64,000 bases of DNA from assembly GCF_040939455.1 (NCBI RefSeq), contig NC_134106.1:78747001-78811000 (forward strand), in the 5' to 3' direction. The stretch is from Microcebus murinus (Eukaryota > Chordata > Mammalia > Primates > Cheirogaleidae). Shown in pieces: positions 47,301 to 57,960 of this stretch (its first letter is position 1; every line of letters starts with the position of its first letter). A model generated the notes under the pieces. The model searched no databases and was not told where the DNA came from. It saw nothing but the letters and a program-made list of their open reading frames with translations. The position numbers were made by a program, and so were the translations under genes.

Positions 47301-48230
47301 TAGAAAGGAAAGAGATTCTGAAACAGAGCCAATCTGACAACACTGCAACAATATCTGCTGGGCCCCTGCTGCTGAGAACACGTGCAGGTTGGATGGAAAT
47401 CAGACAGCTAAGCAACATCTATGTGAGATGCTAAATGGCTGTGAATGTAAGCTGGAGGGGTAGATAAAATACTCTAAGGCACAATGGGATAGCTTCCACT
47501 GCTGTGGCCCGGCCATCGAGTGTGCAGGGGAAAGCAACAGTGGATGATCCCAGCCAGTGGAAGTGAGACAGCTTCTTTGAGCAGACTCTTTGAAGCCTTC
47601 AAGGAAAAAGTGGGCAGTTTGGGGGCATGAGCAGTAGGCCTCACCAACAGAAAACAGTGAAAGAGTAAACCAAAGATTTATTTACAGGAGCAAGGAAGGT
47701 CCTGGCTGTCAAACTGCTTATGTTAGCCATACACAGTTCATATGGTTGATGATACAATTAGATTCAAGAAGATCTCATTAAGCTGGATAGGCCAATCCAA
47801 CAAAACGGAATGTAATAGAGGATACATGGCTATTATATTTAAGTCCAATGATGCAACTCCAAGAACATATGAGTTGCAGCTTAGCAGGCCCATGTGTATA
47901 AGACTTAGGAGCTATGGTTAGGAGTCAACAATGATGCGAAGTTGACGAAAAAATTAATTCAATTAATTATTCAGAGCAAAGGAGGACACAAAATTCTACT
48001 TACAGAACAAATGCAGTACGCTGTGCTGGGCTCTGCATGCCAGCCATTAGGAAGGTGCTCAAAGAAGAGGACCACATGAAGTCACTGAAAATGATTACTC
48101 AGGGGATGTGAAAACTCAAGGACATCATAAAGCACTCATATTTTTGAAGGGTTAGGATGTGAATAAGAGATTGCAGTTATTCTATAAGGCCATTAGGGGC
48201 AAAATTAGAGGCAGTGATGGACATTAGAGG
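44301..48230. other. Long unique stretch
   Basis: Almost 4 kb in which I can name no repeat or gene, apart from the 42-bp tandem duplication at 45575-45656. Open frames of 60-97 residues (for example at 44178, 46831 and 47085) have no family resemblance and no splice context. Confidence 0.3.
45575..45656. repeat. Two-copy 42-bp tandem duplication
   Basis: 'ctgtgctaaacggataact' plus 'atttcagggtaaaagtaat' is followed by 'ctgtgctataaagataact' plus 'atttcagtgtaaacactat'. The copies are about 80% alike by eye. Confidence 0.75.
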
Positions 48231-48235
48231 TCAAT

Positions 48236-48345
48236 CATTCATTTAACAAACGTTTGCTGGGCTCACTACTATGGGTCAGGTATTGTGCTAGGCAGCGGAA
48301 TTGCAAGTTAAGGAAAACTTTCCTAATACCAGAGCTTTTCAGAAA
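48236..48345 (-). mobile_element. L2 3' end, antisense
   Basis: 'attcatttaacaaacgtttg', 'ctactatgggtcaggtattg' and 'tgctaggcagcggaatt' are the complement of the L2 terminus. Confidence 0.75.
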
Positions 48346-50980
48346 TAAACAGGGCTACATTCTAGAGAGAGTGAGTACATGGCTGATGAAGAGATTAAGG
48401 TAAAAGTTGAAATTTCAGTCTCAGGCAGCTTAGAAATGGAATACAGAAGCCTGAAACTCCCTACTTCACCCGTGAGTTACAGCACGCACCTCTCTTTTTC
48501 AGTTCTTCCGCACGCCAAGAAAGATGCTAACTCACCCAACCTGCTATCCAGTAGAAAGCAACCAAAACCAACACTGGGAAACTTAAACAGAAATGCATTC
48601 ATTCATTTATTTATGTATCAAGAGGATACTGGGTTTCCCATGGATTCTCTAGGAGACCTGCAAAGCTAGGGTTGGGGACCTCATCATTAGACACGATGTA
48701 GCACGCACAGCAGAGCTGGTCTGGGGATGAGGCCTCTGCTGCAATGCTAGAGGAAAACAGCAGCCTGGAAACTGGAAGAAACCGCCCCCACTGTCACCCT
48801 CCTCACTGGAATGGACTCCATGCATTCCCTACATCTTTGTTTCACTAGCCACCAAGTTAAGTTTGGAGAGGTTGAACAGGACAGCAGAGCCTGGATCACA
48901 GACCTAAGTCCTGGGCTTAAGGCAGGATGGAAAATCAAGTACCTGGCATTTTCAGTCTTTATGCCTCACAAGCAGAGGACTCTAGGCAGGTATTCAGATG
49001 CTAAGAGTGTCAAAACCTTAACAAAGATGCAAAAAACAATGGAATATGTAGCAATTCTTCTCCCATTAATGATTTAACAAAGCCCAATAATCGAAAGTGA
49101 AGACAAAAGGTGAGGAAATTAAAGTTGGAAAAATAACTTCTCTAATGTTATGATGGGGAATATTTGCTTCTGCGAATCCCTTCTTCAGGGAGAATCCTGA
49201 CAGTCATGGTCACGCACAAACATGGGTAACACTGATCGGGAACTGCCGCAGTGGGTTTGAGACATAGTGGTTCTCCAATGAACAGTAACAGGAGAAAAAA
49301 CTGAGGCAAAACCAGAGAGTTTCAGCTTGCATTATGGCAGACGGGTTTTCAGGTCATTCTGTTGGGACACTAAGTGACCAAGTGACCAAGAATAACTTAC
49401 TAGGATCACAGGACTGAAGGAAACCTCCGGCAGTTAAGAAATCCATCACCCAGTCTCCTCAAGGCCTGTATTTCCAAGAGGATGGCTGACACCTCCCTTT
49501 CTCTGAAAGCCTGGAGAGAAGGTCATTTGATACCTCCCTAGATAAGCGAGAATTGCAGATGGTCAAAATGCTCTTTGATATGGTCTTGTTCTTTCTATCC
49601 ATACTCCCCCCAACCCCAGTAGTGAAAACAGAGAGGAGGTGGCTCACCATGTCTTCCATCAATTTCACTGTGGTTTCCAAAGGACAGCGCTGGGGGTCAG
49701 AGCCAGGGAACCTCACTCGCTACACAGGGATGCATCCACTGGGGCATTCCACACTCAGGGTGACAGTGCAGAACACCAGACTTCCTCCAGGAAGTGTGAG
49801 CAGCTAATCATGCCCCTGGGCCAGGTGGGCACATGGAGAGAGAGCGATTAGCTTTCCCCCACAGCTGTCAAGCTGGGCCTCTCTCATTAACACCCACGAC
49901 TCTCTTTCTTTCCTCTTTTTTTTTTTTTTTTAAGGTCCTTTGACTGCAGCTCGGGTACTTGAAGTATGTCATTGAAAAACGCACAGATGGGATCTACCAG
50001 ATCATGAGAATGCTTTCGCAGCTTTTGAAAGTGTGCTGGGTTTCTTTCCTTAAGAAGAAGAAGGAAAAAAAATCTTATATTCTAATTTCTACCCATTCCC
50101 CACTCTCTTCCTGCTTTAGAAATAAACTATTGCAGAAGCCAATGTTCCAAGTAGTAATAACCAATAGGGCAATAATTAAAATCTAGTTCTTTTGATTTTT
50201 TTTTAAATCCTAAAGCAGCTAATTGTGTCTGCTAATCATGTCTTCATAGTTCACAGAGAGGGCAGAGCATCTGAAATATATTCAACATTATCTGCAACCT
50301 CCTGAAATTCAGTGTCGGGCCAGCACGGGAGACAGCAGGGCAGGCATGAGAGCGGCTGACAGGTTGTGCCCTGAGGGAAGATGTGTCCTAAGGCAGGAAG
50401 AAGTAGCTTGGAGGACGGGTCCTTTATCTTGTTATGAAAGTTCTGGACAAGGGCTGGGGGTTTTAGTATGGAAGCAGCAAGACAATGAGGCATGGAAGAA
50501 GAGGACCTAGACCCCTGAGTTTGTCCAGGATGACCCTGTGGCTTCTTGAGCATTTCAGTCAGTATCATCTATGATCCTCTGAACAGTATCAAAGAGGCAA
50601 AGAGGATAAGGTTGCTATTCTCTGGGCGGGCATTGTTCTCTTTTGTGTGAAGCTGTCTCTTTGTGCAGAGAAGAAAGGAAGCTATGCCAAGGTCCAACAG
50701 TTCTATTTTTGATTTAAGTTCCTAGTTCTGGACTTCAGGTGGCACCTGCCACATGCACTGGACCGAGTCAGCTCAGAAGCGGCACCCAAAAACCTGATCC
50801 CAGGCAAAGGGGGCCCCTAGGGAGCTGTAAACTAAAAATTTAACACATGCCCAGGATTTAGAATGGATGGGATTAGTGATCTTCCCAGAAAATACCCAGC
50901 AGAATTTATTTGTCATAGCTTTGCTGCTGATACTATTATGGCACTTCTTAAATCTCAGCAAGGGCCTTCCATAAAAAGAA
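48346..50980. other. Unique DNA
   Basis: No gene or confidently named repeat in about 2.6 kb. A T-run lies at 49916-49932. The 96-residue frame at 48379-48669 begins in L2 flank sequence and shows no known domain. Confidence 0.3.
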
Positions 50981-50984
50981 GGCA

Positions 50985-51050
50985 TTCACTCAATAAACAT
51001 TTACTCAGCACCTACTGTGCCCATGTGTCAGGTATAGAGCTAGGGGGTGG
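50985..51050 (-). mobile_element. L2 3' end, antisense (short)
   Basis: 'cattcactcaataaacattt', 'actcagcacctactgtgccc' and 'atgtgtcaggtatagagcta' are the complement of the L2 terminus. Confidence 0.7.
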
Positions 51051-51059
51051 GGGTGGGAG

Positions 51060-51685
51060 GAGAGGATCTCAGATGACTAAGATAGATTCCCTACTGCATA
51101 AAATGCCACAATTTAAAACGCCACTAATATAATCTTGGACATTATGACATCTTTCCCAGGGACACATTGGGACTGACAACTGAAAATGTTAAAAATGAAA
51201 CATTCAAATGTGTCTGTTTATCTCCAGCCCCGGAGGGCCACGACTGTGTGTTCTTTCAAGGGACATCAGGGTAACACAGCTTTACCCTTGGAGACCCAGT
51301 GGGCTGCGCCCCAGTATAAGCAGTGACGTGCCAGACAGCAATCAAAGTTTAAGTATCCATATAACAACAGAACCTTATCCCAAAGGGTCATTTTTATGGG
51401 AAGATTTAGGGGGCAATGTTAGATATTCTTAAAATTTTTGTTTCTGGTGGATGCACTCAAAATTCTGCTCTTCTCTGTGAACAATTTCATGCCGTTCCTG
51501 AGAGCCCAGAAGGAGTGGGAAATCTTTATGTTCAGTGAGAGGTGGACTGGACAACAGGGAACCTGCACTGAACCAGGCTCAAAGGAGCCAGCAGAGGTGA
51601 TGCCTGCCGGGGCTGTACACTTGTGGGTCCTCCACATCTACAGGGACCTCATTAGTAAGTTTTTATAAAAATGAATTAGACTGTG
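51060..51685. other. Unique DNA
   Basis: No repeat was recognised. A 76-residue plus-strand frame ends at a donor-like GTAAGT (about 51655), but I see no matching acceptor. Confidence 0.3.
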
Positions 51686-51686
51686 T

Positions 51687-52397
51687 GCCTGGTGGTCCTG
51701 CAGGTTAATCTCTTACTTCAATGCCAGTGTCTGGACCGAACGGAGCCAAGTAGCCTCTGACCTCCCTCCAACCTCCTCCCCAGCCTTAGCTTGGTCTAGG
51801 CCATCTTCTTGGCCATCCCCTGCTTCCAGGAGCAGCAAATCCTATTGTCTGTGGTTAGCATCTTGTTGCTGACCAGTCGTAAGCTTCCAGATGCAACAGA
51901 ATTAGTTTTCCAAGGTTGAGGCTGTAGCTGGTCAACCCCTATCAATCTCAACACCTACCTCCCTTTGGAACTAGATTTCACCCCCATAGTGCAGCCATGT
52001 GGGCCACTTGCCCCAAGCTGGCAGAGGAAGGGACAGGGTTGTACCTGCTGTCTTCCACCATGTAGGAAGCTGGCTGGTATGAGCTAGGTTATTCCCTGAG
52101 CACACCAGCCCTGAAGAGAACCTGCACCAGCCCTGCTAGATCTACCCACACAGATCCCGTCCCTGTGACTTCCTGGAGAGCCACTTCCTAGGTAAGGAGG
52201 TAAAACTCGTGGAGATGATGGGCAACCACCTGAGTATCCTCTGCGGGCTGGGCAAGGTCTTCCAAGAAAGGCTGGTCCTCAACCATGACCAGGAATTTCC
52301 TGAACCACAGAACGTATTTTGTTAATTACCCTGGGCCCTTATTGCCCAAGCTGTGAGACAAGCAGAGAAAATATGTCTTTTTGCAGAAAAAAAAAAA
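51687..52397 (+). pseudogene. Processed pseudogene of ferritin light chain, with fossil iron-responsive element
   Basis: Ferritin light chain is the L subunit of the cytosolic iron-storage shell. The copy starts at the mRNA cap region: 'ggtcctgcaggt', then 'tcttacttcaatgccagtgt' and 'ctggaccgaacgg', the counterpart of the FTL 5' UTR iron-responsive element, with its CAGTGT loop at 51725-51730. The start codon is now GTA (51879). The 5' coding part follows ('aagcttccagatg...cagaatta'), then 'cacctacctccc' and 'ggccacttgcccc'. The last quarter is best kept: 52164-52222 reads [20 protein letters not shown], versus FTL DFLExHFLDEEVKL. There are in-frame stops, the normal stop is lost (CAG at 52290), and about 114 coding bases are missing. 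No introns. An 11-base A-run (52387-52397) is probably the old poly(A) tail. 'gaatta' words flank both ends, a weak target duplication. Not functional as ferritin. Confidence 0.88.
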
Positions 52398-52611
52398 GGA
52401 ATTAATGAACATTAGAAACAGTATTTGAAAATTTACTAATTACACAAAGAAACCACTCTGTCCCTCAAATTAATTGAAATTCTGTAAGACATAATAAAAA
52501 ATTTGGACTCTGGAATTAGACTGCCTGTGTTCAAACCTCTTTGTGTCTCACTCTGTTCACCTAAAAAATAGGGAATATAAGATTATTTGCTTCACAGAGA
52601 TTTTGCAAGTA
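52398..52611. other. Unique DNA
   Basis: It includes a short MIR-like phrase ('ttggactctggaattagact' and 'ctgcctgtgttcaaacctct' at about 52503-52545), which is too short to delimit. Confidence 0.3.
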
Positions 52612-52950
52612 CAAGTTGAGCATCGCAAATCCGAAAATCTGAAATTCAAAATGCTCCAAAATCTGAAACTTTTGAAGAGTGACATGATGCACCACAAGTA
52701 GAAAATTCCACATATAAGTACTTAACACAAACTTCATTTCATGCACAAAATTATTAAAAACACTGTATAAAATTATCTTCTGGCTATGTGTATAAGGAGT
52801 GTATGAAACATAACTGAACTTTGGGTTTAGATTTGGCCCCAATCTCCAAGATAGCTAATCATGTATATGGCAAATATTCCAAAATGCAAGAAAACCCAAA
52901 ACCTGAAACACTTCTGGTCCAAGCATTTCAGAAAAGGGATACTCAACATG
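52612..52950. mobile_element. Tigger-group MITE (339 bp, complete)
   Basis: TA at 52610-52611, then 'caagttgagcatcgcaaatc'. The right end is 'gggatactcaacatg', then TA at 52951-52952. The interior 'ctccaaaatctgaaactttt', 'catgcacaaaattattaaaa' and 'ggctatgtgtataaggagtg' is the full version of the family seen truncated at 2970-3186. The antisense 93-residue frame is incidental. Confidence 0.85.
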
Positions 52951-52952
52951 TA

Positions 52953-53478
52953 CTAGGTGTATAGCAACATGCCTGGTACGTGGTAAGCACTTACTGACAA
53001 TGAATATTAGCTATTATTATTATTATTGAACATTTATTTATATCATGGAACTATGGTTCTATTTTTTACCTCAATGCCTCTCTATGATCCATCATAAAAA
53101 CAGATTAAAAACTTGGATAAGTTGATTAAAATTACTATTCACCTTAATGATAAGGGAAAGCTCATGAAATTGGCTTATTTTGCAGATATTTCTTCAAGAA
53201 TGGCTCTGAACAATTAATTGAAGATAGCACTATGGATATTTTTGCTATCCACGGGAAAGATGTTTTGAGAAGTAAATGATAAAGCTTAGTTGTAATGTAA
53301 ACTCTGAAGTCATAACAATGAACTTTTCAAACTCTTACATTAAAATTCATTGGTCTGCTTTGCACATTGAATGAGTCTTTTACATACGCATAATTTTATG
53401 ACATTGTGCATTGGTCATGTGGAAAATCTTGGTTCATTGAGTTGTACAGGTTTTCCATATGTTAACATATTTCATTAT
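52953..53478. other. Unique DNA with a short ATT repeat
   Basis: It contains a small (ATT)n tract at about 53012-53028. Otherwise nothing recognised. Confidence 0.35.
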
Positions 53479-53479
53479 A

Positions 53480-53560
53480 CAAGGGCTGTCCGGAAAGTGT
53501 CCAGACACGTACCCGTTCTGGTTATATTAACAATTGCTGCATATTTTGGGACAGCCTTTG
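53480..53560. mobile_element. 81-bp mariner-like MITE
   Basis: Ends are inverted: left 'caagggctgtccggaaagtg', right 'gggacagcctttg'. They are flanked by TA at 53478-53479 and 53561-53562. The left end continues with 'tgtccagacac', the pattern of mariner transposon ends. Its size and architecture parallel MADE1 (the 80-bp Hsmar1 derivative), but the end sequence is different, so it derives from another mariner. It has no coding capacity. Confidence 0.75.
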
Positions 53561-53562
53561 TA

Positions 53563-54262
53563 CATAAAAAAACACATTTATTAATATCACCACTGATCTC
53601 ATCAGAAAAGTCTTTTAAGTATTTAGGTTAAAGTAGTTGTCAAGCTTCTAGTGGCAGTTACAAGTTTCCTAAAAACTTCAATTTTTGCTTGAAAACTCAA
53701 ATTTTATCATTACAACAAATACTGTCAGTTGTTTTCCTTGAAGTGACAAATTCGCTCCATTTGTTTCTGAGAAAATGTCTGCCAAATACCCAAGTTTGAA
53801 AATCATAGTCTGTTTCTCACCCATTCTTTAAAGCAATATAATGTTCTGTAAATAAAAGTAGCTTTTCCTAAGACAACTACCCTACTTGAAAAGGCAGAAG
53901 TACCATTCGCATACTTTAAATTTATAGAGTATAAGAAAGACATGTACTAAGTGTCGAGATCTGATAAAACTGCTCATGTCTGTTGCTTCATCAAGGACAT
54001 TCTTAAGTGAAACTGTTACTATTATTATTATTTTAACTCTGAGTATATGGCAGTGAAGAATAAAACAACTGCTAATCTAGTTTGGTAGCACTGCTTTGAT
54101 TCCTGCTAAAGCACCTGTAGTTTTACCCTCCGTGGTTTTTGTACCTGTGAACTATCAACACAGTGAAAAAAGACAAACGATGTTTTTGTATTATCATGCA
54201 GATAGTTTTGATCTTGGGTAAGGGCTGCTGGGCTTTCAAAGACTATACTTTGAGAATTGCTG
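53563..54262. other. Unique AT-rich DNA
   Basis: No gene or repeat was recognised, apart from a short ATT run at about 54019-54031. Confidence 0.35.
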
Positions 54263-54264
54263 CC

Positions 54265-54395
54265 TTAGGTAGATTCCTTCACCTCCCTATGCCTTAGTTT
54301 TCTCATCTGTAAAACGGAGATAATTCATAGTACATATTCCATAGGACCGTGGTGAGGATTAAGTGGAATAAATCAAGTAAAGAATGAAGTAGAGC
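54265..54395 (+). mobile_element. MIR fragment
   Basis: 'tcacctccctatgccttagt', 'tttctcatctgtaaaacgga', 'gataattcatagtacatatt' and 'cgtggtgaggattaagtgga' follow the MIR 3' half. Confidence 0.75.
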
Positions 54396-55125
54396 TGGCC
54401 CATGGGGACATGCCATGTAGGACTGGCTAAACGGGGATTAGGCATCATTGGAGACTCCTGGTTATTTCAGGTGTGATAAAAATCACAATCTTAATGGTTA
54501 TTTTTAACAAAATAAAAAAAGGAAAAAAGAGAGAGCTTTCATCAGTCATCTCCACTAAGAACATTCTTGGCTGAGTATTTCCCTGGGATTGTTAAAGAGA
54601 CCGACTGGTCACAGACTCTTTCAAACGCCGCAACAACTAGCCCTCTCTTTGAGCAGCCCAAATCACTGTAATTTCCCCTGACGTGGCCTGAGAACATCAC
54701 CCAGCCCACTTCTGCTGAGCTTTCTCAGCATCTCTTCTTAGGGGTTGCCTGGGAACCACTCAAAGCACTGGAGAAAAAAAGCTGACGTTTATATTCGTGT
54801 CTCTCTGTGCGTCTGGGTTCTCAAAATATTGTGACACCAAGAGAGAGATGAGAAATTGCCTGGTCCCTGAACCTGATGTGCAGTGCCTGCTGTCTTCAGT
54901 TCAGCATGGTTTTCAAAACGAGACAGACTCGGGACAAAAACATCTGTCTCTTTAGCCAATACGATAAGAAACTGATTGTGGGTTTTTTTTTTTACCCCCT
55001 AATAGTACTAAGCTGAATTTTCTTTTAAATTAAAGCAGACATGACGTATTGTAGAATAAAAAATAAATTTGCACGAATTTTTAACATGACACTTTTCTTG
55101 CGACGAAAGAAACAAGAGAACTTAC
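54396..55125. other. Unique DNA
   Basis: No named repeat. A CpG-containing block lies around 54600-54690 (gaccgac, aacgccgc, gacgtgg). Confidence 0.3.
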
Positions 55126-55176
55126 TGAAATGCATGATTCTGGACTGCAGGGCAGGAGGCTGGGCAGTGGGAGGAG
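55126..55176 (-). CDS. Candidate internal exon (51 nt), gene unknown
   Basis: On the minus strand the acceptor 'aatgatcctttacag' with an upstream branch-like 'ttctaat' is followed by 51 bases, then GTAAGTTC. The donor is good apart from an A at the last exon base. All three frames are open. In phase 0 it reads LLPLPSLLPCSPESCIS. Length is a multiple of three. There is no recognised homology. It shares its strand with the candidates at 19730 and 59250. Confidence 0.22.
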
Positions 55177-55269
55177 CTGTAAAGGATCATTATTAGAAAA
55201 ACTGATGAAATTTGAATGTATACTGTGACTAGATAATACCAAGCTAAATTTCCTGAATCTGATCAATTG

Positions 55270-55540
55270 TGCTTATGTAAGAGCATGCCCTTCTTCTTAG
55301 GAAAATATATCGACACATTTAGCAACAAAAGGGCATGATGTCTACAATTTACTCTAAAATTGTTAGGAAAAATCATTAGAGAGAGATGGGGGTGGGAGCA
55401 AGAAAAAGAAAGCAAATATGGCAAGATGTTAAAAAAATTATTAAATCTGGTCAAAGGGTACATAGGAATTCTTTGTACTATGCTTGTAACTTTTCTGTAA
55501 GTTTGAAATTATTTCAAAATAGAAAGTTTTAAAATGTCAT
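55270..55540 (+). mobile_element. L1M 3' UTR end, sense
   Basis: 'ctggtcaaagggtacatagg', 'aattctttgtactatgcttg', 'taacttttctgtaagtttga' and 'aattatttcaaaatagaaag' are the well-known 3' end of old L1s. A T-run (55558-55575) follows. Confidence 0.75.
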
Positions 55541-55689
55541 TTAAAAAAAACAAGACTTTTTTTTTTTTTTTTTTTGCTTTTGTTGCAAGCACTTATTAAT
55601 GCCATTGCTCACAAGGCAATTTGCTTCCTGTTTATCTCTTTTGGCCTCAACCTATCCCATCGCCCCTGTCCTGCTCAGAGCATTGCAAC

Positions 55690-56075
55690 CAGGGGCCCTC
55701 CTCTCTGCTCCTTAAACAGGCCCCAGTCTGTCCTGTTGACCTTCATGTTCCCTGGGCCTAAACACTCTTCCAGCCTCTCCTCTTCCCAAGGCTGCTTCCT
55801 ATCACATTCTCAGAGGCTTTTTCTGATCGTCCTCCTTAAAGGAGCCTCCCTTACTTCCAACCTTGACACTCTATATCCATTCCCATTTTTTGTTTTTGTT
55901 TTTTTTTTTAATTATTGCTATCTAAAATTATTTACAGTTATCTGTCTTCCTCCAGTAGATTATTCTCCATGACGGTGGAGACCTTATAGTTTTGGTCACC
56001 ATTACTTTTCCAGTACATAGTGCTTGGAATAGCACAGGCACTCACTAAATAGTTGTTAGCTGAATGAATAAAGAG
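55690..56075 (+). mobile_element. L2 3' end, sense
   Basis: Around 55760-55880 'ctcttccagcctctcctctt' and 'ggctttttctgatcgtcctc' match L2. The terminus has 'ccatgacggtggagacctta', 'ttccagtacatagtgcttgg' and 'gcactcactaaatagttgtt'. Confidence 0.7.
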
Positions 56076-56335
56076 ATGTCCCCAAGACCTTCTGGTGGTA
56101 GGCATTCAAATTCTTCCACCGTTAGGGCCACTGGGCATGTTAAGTACCCAATATCAATTTGTTGACTGAATGACAGTATGTGAATGGGTGGATAAAGATG
56201 AGAGAGTTTCTGACTCTAAAAAGAACTAGATTCTGGAAGACTAGTGATCTCAGTAATTACACACAGAAACCCAGATTCAGCTTGGCTTAATATGGTCTTC
56301 CAGGCATGCTCTTTGGCATTTCTCTTCAAATAATC
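56076..56335. other. Unique DNA
   Basis: Nothing recognised beyond possible L2 flank. Confidence 0.3.
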
Positions 56336-56339
56336 CCAG

Positions 56340-57395
56340 TCTGGCTTTTGTTCCATCACTCCACAAAAGTTTCTGTGTGAAGGTCACTCATGATCTGTGT
56401 GTTGCCAAACCCAACAGGCTTTTCAATCTTTCTCTTTCTTGTCACCCTAAGCAGAGTCTGACAGAACCCGCCCTTTCTCCTTCACAGACTGTTCTCCAGG
56501 TTTCCATGGCGCTGATGACTTCTGGTTTTCCCTGATTCTCACTTTCCTTTGCCAGAGCCTCTCCAATCACTTACTACCCCTGGTGGTTACAAAGGACTCA
56601 GTCTGGGGTCTTCACTCCTCACACCACACTCATTTCCTGGGTCATGCTGTGAACCACGATGGCTTCGAAGATCATTTCTAAATTGACTCCCACATGTGTA
56701 TTTCCAGCCCTGATCTGTTTTGAATTCCAGGCTCATTTATCCAACTGCCTAGTTGGTACAACCACTTGGATACCTCACAGAAATCTCAAAATGTGTAAAA
56801 CTGAACTCTTGGTCTTCACTACTAAACTTCTTTTTCTTTTATCCTTCTCACCTCAGGGAATGTCCACCCTGTAAACCCAGTTGCTCTCTTGCTATCTCAT
56901 TCACTTCATCACTAAGTCTCGATGATTCTGCCTCCAAATGATACTGTATATCTAGTCTACATACTGTGATCCATCTCTAATGCCATCACCTTATCCTAAA
57001 GTACAATCACCTCTCACCTCGCCTCACCCCTCCTATTTCCCGCCTTCCATTCTCTCTCAACTCCATTGTTTACACAGTAGCCAGAGTACAATCTTTGTGA
57101 AAGAGGAATCAAATCATGTCATCCCCCTGCTTAAAATCTTTCGACAGCTTTCTTGGCCTATAACATAAAAACCAAAATTCTTAACACAGCCTGAGTAGTT
57201 CTACACCAGTTCCTCCCTCCTTCTAATCTAGTTCCTCCCACCCTCTTCATCCTCATTCCACAATACTTCCTCTTGGCTTTTTACATTCTACTTACACTGA
57301 TGTATAAAAGACATTTCCTGTTCCAAGGCCTTTTCACATGCTGTTTCTTAACCTGGGACATTTGCTCTCCAACTTTTCAGCTAAGTCATCCATGA
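56340..57395 (+). mobile_element. L2 LINE 3' region, sense
   Basis: L2 landmarks are in order: 'gtgaaggtcactcatgatct', 'ctgatgacttctggttttcc', 'tttatccaactgcctagttg', 'tggatacctcacagaaatct', 'tgtgtaaaactgaactcttg', 'gtagccagagtacaatcttt', 'tcccccTGCTTAAAATCTTT', 'ccaaggccttttcacatgct'. About 1 kb long. Frames are broken. Confidence 0.85.
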
Positions 57396-57399
57396 GATT

Positions 57400-57960
57400 T
57401 CATTTATAATGGACATTTATTGAAAGGTTTTAAGTAGGAAAAATGCTTAAAATCAAATGCAGAATTTATGATGGCAAAAGAATGGAAGATGAATTGGAGC
57501 CTACGTAGGACATAAGAGCAAGCTGGTAGAATAGCTGGGGTAGACTGAAGCTGTGTGTGAGGAGTGAAGGTGAGAGGGAGGGAGAGGGAGAAAGAGAGAA
57601 CAGGAAAGTCTGCTCTATTTATTAATAACAACATCTCCAGGACAGTGAGGAATAGATGGGTTCTTGTCTCCTGGCAAGTTGTCTTGGGAGACAGATTCTT
57701 TAAGAACAATAATGAGAATCAGCAGGACTTGGTTGCCAGAGTGGAAATGCTGAGATGTCCCCTCAGTTCCTGGTCTGGATGGACAACTGGATGAACAGTG
57801 AAACCACTGAGGTGGGGCATTGAGGAGGAGATGTATTTGGTAAGTAAGAAGGGTGGGAGGAAGACACTGCGCTTAGTTTGGGGCATGCACTTGTGATAGC
57901 AGGGGGACATCAGGTACAAATGTCCATCACCTGTTGTGATGGGGACTTGGGAGAATGCTA
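57400..57960 (-). mobile_element. L2 LINE fragment, antisense
   Basis: 'attgaaaggttttaagtagg', 'gaatggaagatgaattggag', 'atagctggggtagactgaag' and the aggactt...gatgga...ggtgggaggaag order read as the complement of L2. It directly abuts the sense L2 at 56340-57395, giving a tail-to-tail pair. Confidence 0.6.

Noticed and set aside
55574..55972. 132-residue plus-strand open frame
   Set aside because: It begins beside a T-run and runs through an L2 3' end.
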